A stretch of DNA of 64,000 nucleotides from the NCBI RefSeq assembly GCF_008692035.1, contig NZ_VTFG01000001.1, positions 1,054,001 through 1,118,000 on the forward strand, in the 5' to 3' direction. This document shows positions 38,710 through 46,673 of this stretch, one piece after another (position 1 is the stretch's first letter; each line of letters starts with the position of its first letter). Source of the DNA: Pseudomonas marginalis (GTDB lineage: Bacteria; Pseudomonadota; Gammaproteobacteria; Pseudomonadales; Pseudomonadaceae). A program made the translations under genes and the position numbers. Below the pieces are notes generated by a model. It worked only from the letters and a program-made list of their open reading frames with translations. It did no database searches and was not told the DNA's origin.

Positions 38710-39985
38710 TGTAGAACCGTAGACATCGTTTACATCTGAAACCGGGGACATCGTTTACACATTTGAGGCCTGGACGCGGGTCATACCTCGTCCAAGCCTC
38801 CCCAAGGGATAATCACACAGGTACAAATCCCAAGCATCATCTTCAGCTTCTTTGAGCCCTATCCTTTCCCCGGACAGCGCCTCGCTGATAAATACCAACT
38901 TGCCGTTCCACTTGATCGATCCGTCCTGCCTGACGCTTCGAACTTTCATTTCTGCCGGATATTCCACATCGGGCAAGCACCCTGGATAAATTCGGGTGGA
39001 CGGCACATACAAGTCTCCCGGACTTTTCATGCCGAGCGCTTCGTGAGGGCGTACGTAATTAAACTCATGCCTGAAATGCTCCAGCAAAAGCTGCTGCTCG
39101 ACTAAGTTTTTCCCTAAGGGCAACTCAAGTTTCAAGCTACGGTGCATTCGTTCATGGCGACCATTCTGGGCGGGCCTTCCCGGCATGGTTCGCTCGGGAT
39201 AAATACCCAGCCGAATCCACCAAACTGCCAGTGTGGATATTCTTGCCAGGCCAGGAGAGGCGAACGGTACCCCGTTGTCCGAACGGATAACTTCCGGCAT
39301 GCCGTACTCCTGAAAAAGCCTCTCAAAGGCCTGTTTTACAGGCTGGGTCATGATCTTGGGATGGGCCCTGCACGCTAAAATCAGCCGCGACGCATGGTCT
39401 GTGACGGTCAAAGGGAAGCACATCTGAGCATTAAGCATCTTGAACTGCCCTTTGTAGTCAGCACACCACGTCTTGTTAGGTTCGTCGGCCTTTCGCATTT
39501 GTGCGTGGGAAATGCTGTGTCGGCGTTTGAAGCGCCGCTTTTTGACGAGCCCAAGTCGGTCAAGCCATTGACCGGCCGTACTTGGAGAGGGCCAGGTGAC
39601 GGAGGGATCTTCCAGCCGTAATAGCTCGAGAAGCTTTTTCGGCCCCCATTTATCGTGAGCCTCCTTCATCGCGACTACACGGGCCAAAATCTCGTCGTCG
39701 GTTTTATTTGGGCTGTTGTGAGGTCGCCGGGACAGTTCGGATAAAGACCTCAAATCGCCGTCGTGCCGGGTAATCCACTTATCGACGGTAGGTCGGCTAA
39801 CGTCAAAGCGGCGTGCCAACTGGCTTTTAGTGAAGTTGCCAGAAAGCCAATCAGCTACCAGCTTGATTCTTTGATTCATGGGGGACTCTTGGTTCCAGGG
39901 CATGATCAGTTACCTCCTGATCATGCGTATTAGCCTGTAAACCATGTCCCCGGTTAGAAATGTAAACGATGTCCCCGGTTTGTAC
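38710..39985 (-). mobile_element. IS481-family-like insertion sequence, 1276 bp
   Basis: Contains one transposase gene and ends with long imperfect inverted repeats built from two copies of ACCGGGGACATCGTTTACA at each end (38719-38759 and 39938-39985). The outermost bases read TGTAGAACC at left and GGTTTGTAC at right. It is flanked by CGGGG on both sides and splits a REPIN whose halves resume at 39986. The transposase is intact, so the element may still be active. Confidence 0.85.
38755..39903 (-). CDS. IS481-type DDE transposase
   Basis: 382 residues. N-terminal helix-turn-helix LADWLSGNFTKSQLARRFDVSRPTVDKWITRHDG, then a DDE integrase core: Asp in WCADYKGQF, Asp in IRSDNGVPF and Glu in the NGRHERMHRSLK region. 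The ATG at 39903 has an excellent AGGAGGT site. Its stop is inside the left terminal region of the element. IS481 members are single-gene elements with such long repeats. No frameshift or premature stop seen. Confidence 0.88.
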   Translation of the reverse strand: MPWNQESPMNQRIKLVADWLSGNFTKSQLARRFDVSRPTVDKWITRHDGDLRSLSELSRRPHNSPNKTDDEILARVVAMKEAHDKWGPKKLLELLRLEDPSVTWPSPSTAGQWLDRLGLVKKRRFKRRHSISHAQMRKADEPNKTWCADYKGQFKMLNAQMCFPLTVTDHASRLILACRAHPKIMTQPVKQAFERLFQEYGMPEVIRSDNGVPFASPGLARISTLAVWWIRLGIYPERTMPGRPAQNGRHERMHRSLKLELPLGKNLVEQQLLLEHFRHEFNYVRPHEALGMKSPGDLYVPSTRIYPGCLPDVEYPAEMKVRSVRQDGSIKWNGKLVFISEALSGERIGLKEAEDDAWDLYLCDYPLGRLGRGMTRVQASNV

Positions 39986-40177
39986 CGGGGCAAGCCCCCT
40001 CCCACAGTTTTGACCGCGCCAGGCGACCTTATACCTTCAGCTGCACCACCGTCTGATCCTGAGCCTGAGAATGAGCCGACTGATGTACATCGCTCCAAAT
40101 GTGGGAGGGGCTTGCCCCCGATGAGGGAGTGTCAGTTGACGCATCTGCCACTGACCCACCGCTATCTGGAGCAAGCC
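39986..40177. repeat. REP/99-bp array continued beyond the IS
   Basis: Resumes with CGGGGCAAGCCCCCTCCCACAG, then one spacer unit like those at 38354-38638, followed by a REPIN at 40101 with GTGGGAGGGGCTTGCCCCC and a decayed second arm (TCTGGAGCAAGCCTCAC). The shared spacers show that the IS landed inside a pre-existing tandem array. Fills the space up to the SulP gene. Confidence 0.85.
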
Positions 40178-40184
40178 TCACGCG

Positions 40185-41882
40185 TCACGCTTTACCCACC
40201 TCAAGCGCCAGCTGCACCGCGCCATCGACGCTCAAGCCACTGAGCAGCACATGGGGCGCGAGCGCTTCGGGCAGCCCCTGCAACACCTCGCGGGCGTCAT
40301 GCCGCACACGGGCCAGTACCAGGCGCTTGCCCTCCCCGCGCACCTGGGCAAAAAACGCCGCCAGGGCTTCGATGCTGGTGCCGTCCAGGTCCGGGGATTC
40401 TTCCAGGCTCAACACCACCGCCTCGACCGGCGACTGGCGCATCAGGCGCAAGGCCGCGCCAAGGATGCGCTCGGCATTGGCAAAAAATAGCGCTTCGCTG
40501 GGCCGCACGATCAATACCCCCGGCACGGCCAGGGCATCGGCATGGTGCTGGCGATCGACAAAGTCATGACTGTCACCCAGGCGCCCCAGCACCTGGATGT
40601 CGGCTGAGGACATCTGGCGCAACATCAACATCACACTGATCGCGACCGCGAGCAGCAAACCATCCAGCACACCCAGCACCAGCACTGCCGTTACCGCACA
40701 GATCACCAGCACGCGATCGCGCCGCCACAGGAAATAACGCCCGAGCGGCTGCACGCTCAAGCCTCGCCCCAGGGCATAGATGACGACGGCGGCCAGCACC
40801 GGCTCCGGCGTGAGCGCGACATAGGGCAGCACCGTCAGCACAATCAGCAGGATCACCAGCGCCGCGACAATCCCCGCCAGGCGCGAATAGGCGCCGGCCG
40901 CCTCGTTGGCCGACGTCGCCGAATACCCGGCACCGGCCGGCATGCCGTGGAACAACCCGGAAACCAGGTTGGCCGCGCCCAGCGCCAGCAGGTCACGGTT
41001 GGATGACACCCGGTCGCCATGCTTGAGCGCGAACGAACTGATAGAGCCGTAGGACTCCGCGTACAGGATCATCACCAGCGCAAACGCCAATTCCCCCAGG
41101 CGCAGCCAGTCGGCAAACGGCAGCACCGGCAACTGCCCCAGCTCCAGGCGCAGGTCGATCATGCCAATCTGCGCCACCCCATAGGCCTGCAGGTCCAGGT
41201 ACTGCCCGGCAACGATGCCGAGCACCACGACCACCAGGCCACCGGGCAGGCGCGGGAGGCGTGCGCACAGCCACAGCACCAGCAATGCCAGCCCCGCCAC
41301 CAGTGCCGCAGGCCAGTTCCAGCGCGGCAGCTGTTCCAGCAACTGCGGCAGAAAACGGATCAGGTTGTTATCGGTGAGGTGCACACCCACCACACCGGCC
41401 AATTGCTTGAGGATGATGGTCAGCGCCAGGCCGAAGGCGAAGCCACGCAACACCGGCTTGGCGATAAACGAGGTGACGCCGCCGAGCTTGAACAGCCCGG
41501 CCAACAGGAAAAACACCCCGGTGAGCAACACCAGCCCGAAGGCCAGGGACAGCCTCAGCGCCGGGTCGTCACCCGCCAGGCTCGCCGTGGCCGCCGCCAG
41601 CACGGCCGCCGACGACGAAGTGGCCGAGACAATCGCAAAACGGCTGCTGCCGAACAGGCCGTAGCACACCAGCCCGGCAAACAAGGCGATCACCCCGGCC
41701 TGGGGCGGCAGCGCGGCAATACTGGAATAGGCCACGGCCTCCGGCAGCAGCAAACCGGCAATGGATAAGCCGGCCAGCAGGTCTTGGATGCGGTTCGACG
41801 GTACGGCAACGGGTGCATCGGTTTCAGTCTTCAATCGGCCCAACCCATCCTGGCAAAAAGCGTGGGTAAGCTTAGCCCTCAT
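40185..41882 (-). CDS. SulP family anion transporter with STAS domain
   Basis: 565 residues starting MRAKLTHAF at 41882; a TTG 14 codons earlier is less likely. Membrane part (about 35-420) of the SLC26/SulP type: IQDLLAGLSIAGLLLPEAVAYSSIAALPPQAGVIALFAGLVCYGLFGSSR, and GYSATSANEAAGAYSRLAGIVAALVILL. C-terminal STAS domain (about 440-560) with LDGTSIEALAAFFAQ. Transports sulphate, bicarbonate or dicarboxylates; specific anion not determinable. Confidence 0.88.
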   Translation of the reverse strand: MRAKLTHAFCQDGLGRLKTETDAPVAVPSNRIQDLLAGLSIAGLLLPEAVAYSSIAALPPQAGVIALFAGLVCYGLFGSSRFAIVSATSSSAAVLAAATASLAGDDPALRLSLAFGLVLLTGVFFLLAGLFKLGGVTSFIAKPVLRGFAFGLALTIILKQLAGVVGVHLTDNNLIRFLPQLLEQLPRWNWPAALVAGLALLVLWLCARLPRLPGGLVVVVLGIVAGQYLDLQAYGVAQIGMIDLRLELGQLPVLPFADWLRLGELAFALVMILYAESYGSISSFALKHGDRVSSNRDLLALGAANLVSGLFHGMPAGAGYSATSANEAAGAYSRLAGIVAALVILLIVLTVLPYVALTPEPVLAAVVIYALGRGLSVQPLGRYFLWRRDRVLVICAVTAVLVLGVLDGLLLAVAISVMLMLRQMSSADIQVLGRLGDSHDFVDRQHHADALAVPGVLIVRPSEALFFANAERILGAALRLMRQSPVEAVVLSLEESPDLDGTSIEALAAFFAQVRGEGKRLVLARVRHDAREVLQGLPEALAPHVLLSGLSVDGAVQLALEVGKA

Positions 41883-41921
41883 TGCCCGACTGCGGTTGCG
41901 CCACGTCAGCTTTTGCGCAGG

Positions 41922-41957
41922 CAAAAAAGCCGATTCGCGGTGGACGCGAATCGGCTT
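41922..41957 (-). terminator. Intrinsic terminator of the permease gene
   Basis: On the minus strand, a 13-bp perfect stem (AAGCCGATTCGCG and its complement) with a 5-base loop, followed by a run of T (A6 at 41923-41928 on the plus strand). Ends transcription from the gene at 41977-43254. Confidence 0.9.
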
Positions 41958-41976
41958 GCGGGCGTGAGCCCCGGGG

Positions 41977-43254
41977 TCAGGACAGCAGCGAGTAAATCAA
42001 TGCGGTAATCGCCACCAGGCCCACTGCCGTGACAAACACGTTGGACGCCTGCCCACGGTACCTGGCCATGGCCGGCACCTTGCGGATCGCGTACATCGGC
42101 ATCAGGAACAGGATCGACGCGATGATCGGCCCGCCCAGAGTCTCGATCATGCCGAGGATGCTCGGGTTCAGCGTGGCAACGATCCAGCACACCACCAGCA
42201 TGAAGGCGGCGGTCATGCGGTCGAGAGTCTTGGCGGCCGGACGGCGACCGCTTTTGAGCACCAGGCCCTTGAGGCCTTCGCTGGCGCCGATGTAGTGACC
42301 AAGGAACGACTTGGCAATCGCCACGAACGCGATCAACGGCGCGGCAAACGCGATGGTCGGGTTGTTGAAGTGGTTAGCCAGGTACGACAGGATCGACAGG
42401 TTCTGCTGTTTGGCTTCAGCCAGTTGCGCCGGCGACAGGGTCAACACGCAACTGAACACGAAGAACAGCACCATCACCACCATCAACAGGTGCGCGCGGG
42501 ACAGGATCTGCGAACTGCGCTCATCGGCGTGTTCGCCGTACTGGCGCTTCTGGTCGACCGCAAACGCCGAGATGATCGGCGAGTGGTTGAACGAAAACAC
42601 CATCACCGGAATCGCCAGCCACAAGGTGTTGAGCAACGCCGACGGCGCCGGCACCACACTGGCGGTGCTGAGGATGCCGCCGTTCCAATGGGGGATCAGG
42701 TACACCGCGAGGAACAGCAAGGCGACGATAAACGGGTACACCATCAGGCTCATGGCCTTGACGATCACCTGCTCACCGCAACGCACCACCGCCAGCAGGC
42801 CGAGGATCAGCACAAACGCCAGCAACGCCCGTGGCGGCGGCATGATGTGCAACTGGTGTTCCATGAAGCTGCTGACCGTGTTGGTCAGGGCCACGCTGTA
42901 GATCAGCAGGATCGGGAAGATTGCGAAGAAGTACAGCAGCGTGATCAACGCACCGGCCTTGACGCCGAAATGCTCTTCGACCACATCGGTGATGTCGGAA
43001 CCCGCACGACCGGAGAGTACGAAACGGGTCAGGCCACGGTGGGCAAAGAACGTCATCGGGAACGCCAGCACTGCCAGGATCACCAAGGGCCAGAAGCCGC
43101 CCAGGCCGGCGTTGATCGGCAGGAACAAGGTGCCGGCGCCAATGGCGGTGCCGAACAGGCCAAGCATCCAGGTGGTGTCCTGGCGGCTCCAGCTTGAGAG
43201 GGTTGCAGGTGTCGTTGCATAGCGTTCGTCGACGCTATTGGCCTGATCATTCAT
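41977..43254 (-). CDS. HAAAP-family amino acid permease (SdaC-like)
   Basis: 425 residues, eleven or so helices; hydroxy/aromatic amino acid permease family. N-terminal WSRQDTTWMLGLFGTAIGAGTLFLPINAGLGGFWPLVI is the typical first-helix motif, and WLAIPVMVFSFNHSPIISAFAVDQKR is the conserved segment in SdaC/TdcC/YhaO serine/threonine carriers. Start MNDQANSVDERY follows a GGAG at 10 bases. Serine or threonine uptake by proton symport is likely. Monocistronic with its own terminator. Confidence 0.85.
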   Translation of the reverse strand: MNDQANSVDERYATTPATLSSWSRQDTTWMLGLFGTAIGAGTLFLPINAGLGGFWPLVILAVLAFPMTFFAHRGLTRFVLSGRAGSDITDVVEEHFGVKAGALITLLYFFAIFPILLIYSVALTNTVSSFMEHQLHIMPPPRALLAFVLILGLLAVVRCGEQVIVKAMSLMVYPFIVALLFLAVYLIPHWNGGILSTASVVPAPSALLNTLWLAIPVMVFSFNHSPIISAFAVDQKRQYGEHADERSSQILSRAHLLMVVMVLFFVFSCVLTLSPAQLAEAKQQNLSILSYLANHFNNPTIAFAAPLIAFVAIAKSFLGHYIGASEGLKGLVLKSGRRPAAKTLDRMTAAFMLVVCWIVATLNPSILGMIETLGGPIIASILFLMPMYAIRKVPAMARYRGQASNVFVTAVGLVAITALIYSLLS

Positions 43255-43696
43255 CCGGTCGGATCTCCGCATTTACACGGCCGGGACGAGTCAGAAAAAC
43301 CTGACAGGCAGCGCCCCGACCATAGAAGGGGCCGGATTGTCCGGGATTCTCGTGAATAAGCAAAGACTTAGCTGAGGAACGGTTATGCGGTGCAGAGGCT
43401 CAAGCGCGGCCCTGGGCAGTCGTTTCGGGGAGCCGCCGCGGGTTTCTCGAGTGGCTGCCAGGCGCCATTGACGAGAGCGATCCATGACTCTAGTCAATAG
43501 ACTCTCCATACTTTTAGAGAAGTCACCTACAGCAAAAAAAGAAATCTCTCGTATCCAGTTAAAAGTTTAACCACGACGCCTTTGCAATTGTTACACAACC
43601 CTACATAGCCATTGAGCAATCGCCAAAAACCCAACTAACATCGCCCCGTTCCAACCGAAGAACAACATGCTTATTTAAAATAACAAGGACTCCAAT
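43255..43696. other. 442-bp non-coding, partly AT-rich gap
   Basis: No credible gene. A small dyad GTCAG-N6-CTGAC lies at about 43291-43306 just ahead of the permease gene. From about 43500 on, the sequence becomes clearly A+T-rich compared with the surroundings and leads into the DUF4822 gene, whose ribosome binding site is AAGGA. Promoters for both divergent genes must lie here, but none is obvious. Confidence 0.5.
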
Positions 43697-44179
43697 ATGC
43701 GAAGACCTACTGTTGTTTTTGCTGGATTATTGATCACGGGCCTACTCTGTTCGTCCGAAAGTTACGCCACTGACGTTCACGCACTGGCGTCCTCGCCTCA
43801 ATGGCTGACCACCAGGGTTTATATCGAAGGCGAGCCGGACACCGACGTCAAGGCCAGCTACCCTGGGGTGGTAGGCATATCGATGTGGGACCCGCAGCGC
43901 AATCGCTATGAGTTCTTCTACACCGATACCGGCCGCTCGAAATACGCCGATGGCGGCGGCGGTTACTTCCTGGTCACCGGCGATAAAAAGACCCATATCC
44001 TGGTCCCTGACCTTGGCCCGACCAGAACCATTGTCAGAAGACTCGAAAAACTCGACAGCAGCGAATTCACTTATTCCCGCGAAGTGTCGCGCGACATGGT
44101 CAGCACTAACCCGCCAGTTCGAATTTATGTGGTACACGCCCCCTACACCGGCCCCATAAAGACAGTCATGTCGAACTGA
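43697..44179 (+). CDS. Secreted DUF4822 protein
   Basis: 160 residues with a Sec signal peptide (1-24, cleavage at SYA-T). The mature sequence contains YPGVVGISMWDPQRNRYEFFYTDTGRSKYADGGGGYFLVTGDKKTHILVPDLG, matching the single-domain DUF4822 family known from secreted bacterial proteins of unknown function. The upstream region is unusually AT-rich. Followed at 52 bp by another secreted protein gene. Confidence 0.65.
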   Translation: MRRPTVVFAGLLITGLLCSSESYATDVHALASSPQWLTTRVYIEGEPDTDVKASYPGVVGISMWDPQRNRYEFFYTDTGRSKYADGGGGYFLVTGDKKTHILVPDLGPTRTIVRRLEKLDSSEFTYSREVSRDMVSTNPPVRIYVVHAPYTGPIKTVMSN

Positions 44180-44231
44180 TTAAACACTCATGTTTAGTGA
44201 TAAAACCGAATAATAAAAAAGGCACCTGATA

Positions 44232-44663
44232 ATGAATATGCGCAAACGGTTAATACCCGCACTGCTGGCCGCGACACTGTTACCCGGTGCAGCGATTGCA
44301 CACACTTCAACAGCCCTTCCTGCAGAAAACGCTGCTGCCACAGCGGACAACGCCGTCATGTTGACCGTATTTCTTAAACACGATCAATCACGCCCCTTGA
44401 GCGAATTGAAACAACAACTGGCCAAGCAGGAATTTCACAAGGTGTTCCCGCCTGCCGGGGTGGAAGTGCTGAGTTGGAACATCACCATGGGTATCGGGCA
44501 GGTCGTCGTGTTGCGCCTGCCAGCGTCGCGCCTGGCGGAAGTCAACCTGGCGATTGAAAACACCGCATGGGGGGTCTACACCACGGAATTCTTCCCCACC
44601 TACAATTTCATGCCCATCGCTCAGGCCGAGCAGGAAAAGGCACGACTTAGCCCCCCGCAGTGA
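44232..44663 (+). CDS. Hypothetical secreted protein
   Basis: 143 residues; signal peptide 1-23 (RKRLIPALLAATLLPGAAIA-H). The mature part has LTVFLKHDQSRPLSELKQQLAKQEFHKVFPPAGVEVLSWNITMGIGQVVVLRLPASRLAEVNLAIENTAWG, suggesting an alpha/beta ferredoxin-like fold of two beta-alpha-beta units. No family recognised. Probably co-transcribed with the DUF4822 gene. Confidence 0.65.
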   Translation: MNMRKRLIPALLAATLLPGAAIAHTSTALPAENAAATADNAVMLTVFLKHDQSRPLSELKQQLAKQEFHKVFPPAGVEVLSWNITMGIGQVVVLRLPASRLAEVNLAIENTAWGVYTTEFFPTYNFMPIAQAEQEKARLSPPQ

Positions 44664-44726
44664 TCTCCTGCTGGCAGCAGCGCCCCTGTTCCAGCTGGGG
44701 CGCAACTTTTTCGGCACCTGATGCAT

Positions 44727-44756
44727 TTGACAGCCTCGCCCCTGTCCCAGCATGAT
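44727..44756 (+). promoter_or_regulatory. Sigma-70 promoter for the leader peptide
   Basis: Consensus -35 TTGACA (44727-44732), 18-bp spacer, and -10 CATGAT (44751-44756, 4/6). The start of transcription would fall at about 44763, the A of the leader ATG, so the small reading frame may be read from a leaderless mRNA. Confidence 0.55.
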
Positions 44757-44762
44757 CGAGGC

Positions 44763-44849
44763 ATGACCTTTTTCCAGCAGCTCCTCACCCGCACCACCAC
44801 CACGACCGCTCCAGGCGGGTCGTGCGGTTGCCGTGGGTGCTCGAGCTAG
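44763..44849 (+). CDS. 28-residue Thr-rich leader peptide (candidate attenuator)
   Basis: Short reading frame beginning MTFFQQLLTR, then five Thr in a row (ACC ACC ACC ACG ACC, 44793-44807), and ending with a Cys-rich tail CGCRGC plus SS before TAG. It is placed between a sigma-70 promoter and a strong terminator, as in amino-acid attenuators. RNA segment 1 (CGACCGC 44803-44809) can pair with segment 2 (GCGGGTCG 44815-44822); segment 2 bases GGCGGG can instead pair with CCCGCC (44875-44880) in the terminator. Downstream is a cysteine hydrolase gene, not a biosynthetic operon, so the signal sensed is unclear. Confidence 0.5.
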   Translation: MTFFQQLLTRTTTTTAPGGSCGCRGCSS

Positions 44850-44869
44850 ACACCACCCAGATTCAACCC

Positions 44870-44903
44870 AAGGCCCCGCCAGCAATGGACGGGGCCTTTT
44901 TAT
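44870..44903 (+). terminator. Attenuator-type terminator
   Basis: Stem AAGGCCCCG / CGGGGCCTT (9 bp), loop of 11, followed by TTTTTATT. It lies between the leader peptide stop and the hydrolase start (36 bases ahead of it), so it would block the hydrolase unless bypassed. Confidence 0.85.
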
Positions 44904-44938
44904 TGCTCCGTCGACTGGCACTCACAAGGAGCAATACC

Positions 44939-45463
44939 ATGGCTGACGCCCTGTTGATCATCGATATGCAAACCGGCCTGTACGATGGCCCCGACAAACC
45001 CTTTGAACGGGAGCGCGTGCTGGGCACCATCAACTCGTTGATCGGCCGCGCCCGTGAAGCCGGCGCGCCGATCCTGGTCGCCCGCCATACCGGCCCGGCG
45101 GGCTCGCCGATAGCAGCGGGCAGCCCGAATTGGCAACTGTGGCAAGGGCTGCAGGTAGACGAGACTCACGACCATCTCTTCGACAAAACCCGCCCCAGTT
45201 GCTTCCTGGGTACCGACCTGGCCCGACGACTGCGGGCCCTGGAGGTTAATCGACTGGTGATCGTCGGGATGAAAACCCAGTACTGCATCGACACCACCTG
45301 CCGCGTGGCGGTAGAGCTGGGCTTCTCGGTGATCGTGCCTGAAGACGCCCATACCTGCATGGACACCCCGGCGCTGAAGGCCGAGGCGATCATCGCGCAT
45401 CACAATGCCACGCTGGCGGGGGCGTTCGGGCTGAGCGTGAAAGCGGCTGACGTCCGGTTCTGA
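44939..45463 (+). CDS. Cysteine hydrolase (isochorismatase-like)
   Basis: 174 residues starting MADALLIIDMQTG after AAGGAG. The triad of the isochorismatase-like hydrolases is Asp9, Lys83 (FDKTRPS) and Cys116 (KTQYCIDTTCR); a cis-peptide region is around GMKTQY. These enzymes hydrolyse amides or act as nicotinamidases, carbamoyl hydrolases or biuret hydrolases; which one cannot be told. Lies behind the candidate attenuator. Confidence 0.85.
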   Translation: MADALLIIDMQTGLYDGPDKPFERERVLGTINSLIGRAREAGAPILVARHTGPAGSPIAAGSPNWQLWQGLQVDETHDHLFDKTRPSCFLGTDLARRLRALEVNRLVIVGMKTQYCIDTTCRVAVELGFSVIVPEDAHTCMDTPALKAEAIIAHHNATLAGAFGLSVKAADVRF

Positions 45464-45473
45464 CCGGTACAGA

Positions 45474-45517
45474 CTGTAGGAGCAAGCGTGCTTGCGCCTG
45501 CAGTCGTAGATTTTTTC
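45474..45517 (+). terminator. REP-like hairpin and T-run after the hydrolase gene
   Basis: Stem CTGTAGGAGCAAGC / GCTTGCGCCTGCAG (14 positions, two mismatches) followed after seven bases by TTTTTT. The stem belongs to the GGAGCAAGC type of fluorescens-group REP and doubles as a likely terminator. Confidence 0.6.
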
Positions 45518-45590
45518 TACCCGGGCAAAACGCGCCCTCCTGCAAATCCCGCATACTGATGCCCTCAAACCCTTCAGGAAGAGCCTTCCG

Positions 45591-46544
45591 ATGACCACCA
45601 CTGTTCTGGTTCTGGTTGAAACCATCAATGAATACCTGCAAATCATCGAGAGCAACGACTTTCATGTGATCCTGGCGCCCACACCCAGCGAGCGCGCCCA
45701 GGCGATCAAAACCCACGGCGGCCAGATCAAGGCCGTACTGACCCGTGGCCCGCTGGGCCTGTATGCCGAGGAAATCGCCGCCCTGCCACTGCTGGAGATC
45801 ATCTGCGTGATCGGCGCCGGTTATGAGCATGTCGACCTGCAGGCGGCGAGCAATCGCGGCATCGTGGTCACCAATGGCGCCGGGGTGAATGCGCCGTCGG
45901 TGGCCGACCACGCCATGGCGCTGCTGTTGTCGCTGGTGCGCGGCATTCCCCAGACGGACGCAGCGGTACGCCGCAGCGAATGGCCCAAGGTCATGCGCCC
46001 GTCCCTGGGCGGCAAGCAATTGGGCATCCTCGGGCTCGGCGCGGTGGGCCTGGAAATCGCCAAGCGCGCGGCCCTGGGCTTTGGCATGGAAGTGAGCTAT
46101 CACAACCGCCAGCCGCGCGATGATGTGGACTACACCTACTGCGCCACGGCCGTGGAGCTGGCGCGCAGCTCGGATTTCCTGATCCTGGCCACGCCCGGCG
46201 GCGCCGGCACGCGCCACTTGATCGACCGCCACGCCCTGGACGCCCTCGGCCCGAACGGTTACCTGGTGAATATCGGCCGTGGCAGCGTGGTGGTCACCGC
46301 CGACCTGATCACCGCCCTTGAGCAACGCCGTATCGGTGGCGCGGCGCTGGACGTGTTCGACGATGAACCCAAGGTGCCGGATGCCCTCAAGCGCTTGAGC
46401 AATACCGTGCTCACGTCCCATGTAGCCGGGCTGTCACCGGAAGCCGCCCACGACACCGTGCAGCGCGTGGCCGACAACCTGGTGGAGTACTTCGCCGGCC
46501 GTCCGGTGCTTACCCCGGTCGTATTGCCCGCGCCCGAAAAATGA
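45591..46544 (+). CDS. D-2-hydroxyacid dehydrogenase
   Basis: 317 residues, NAD(P)-dependent. Dinucleotide motif GLGAVG (148-153), catalytic Arg230 (NIGRGS), Glu259 (FDDEP) and His277 (SHVAGLSPEA). Resembles glyoxylate/hydroxypyruvate reductases such as GhrB. ATG follows AGGAAGAG. Monocistronic. Substrate specificity is not defined by sequence. Confidence 0.88.
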   Translation: MTTTVLVLVETINEYLQIIESNDFHVILAPTPSERAQAIKTHGGQIKAVLTRGPLGLYAEEIAALPLLEIICVIGAGYEHVDLQAASNRGIVVTNGAGVNAPSVADHAMALLLSLVRGIPQTDAAVRRSEWPKVMRPSLGGKQLGILGLGAVGLEIAKRAALGFGMEVSYHNRQPRDDVDYTYCATAVELARSSDFLILATPGGAGTRHLIDRHALDALGPNGYLVNIGRGSVVVTADLITALEQRRIGGAALDVFDDEPKVPDALKRLSNTVLTSHVAGLSPEAAHDTVQRVADNLVEYFAGRPVLTPVVLPAPEK

Positions 46545-46673
46545 CCGATCAGGCAGGCTGATCACCCTTCAACACGCTAACCTATTAAGCCGCCCCGACC
46601 TTGTCGCTGGGCGGTGGTGCGCATTAGATTAGGAAATAGTCCGACGCCTTTAGAATAAGCAGAAGGGATAAGC

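Noticed and set aside
38356-38739. Open frames through the REP array on both strands
   Set aside because: The 99-bp unit is a multiple of three and so stays open; the translation is only a repeat and starts lack ribosome binding sites.
38354-40177. CRISPR array
   Set aside because: Repeats are contiguous 99-bp copies without unique spacers and no cas genes are present.
43291-43509. Short minus-strand open frame ahead of the permease gene
   Set aside because: No ribosome binding site and no recognisable protein features.
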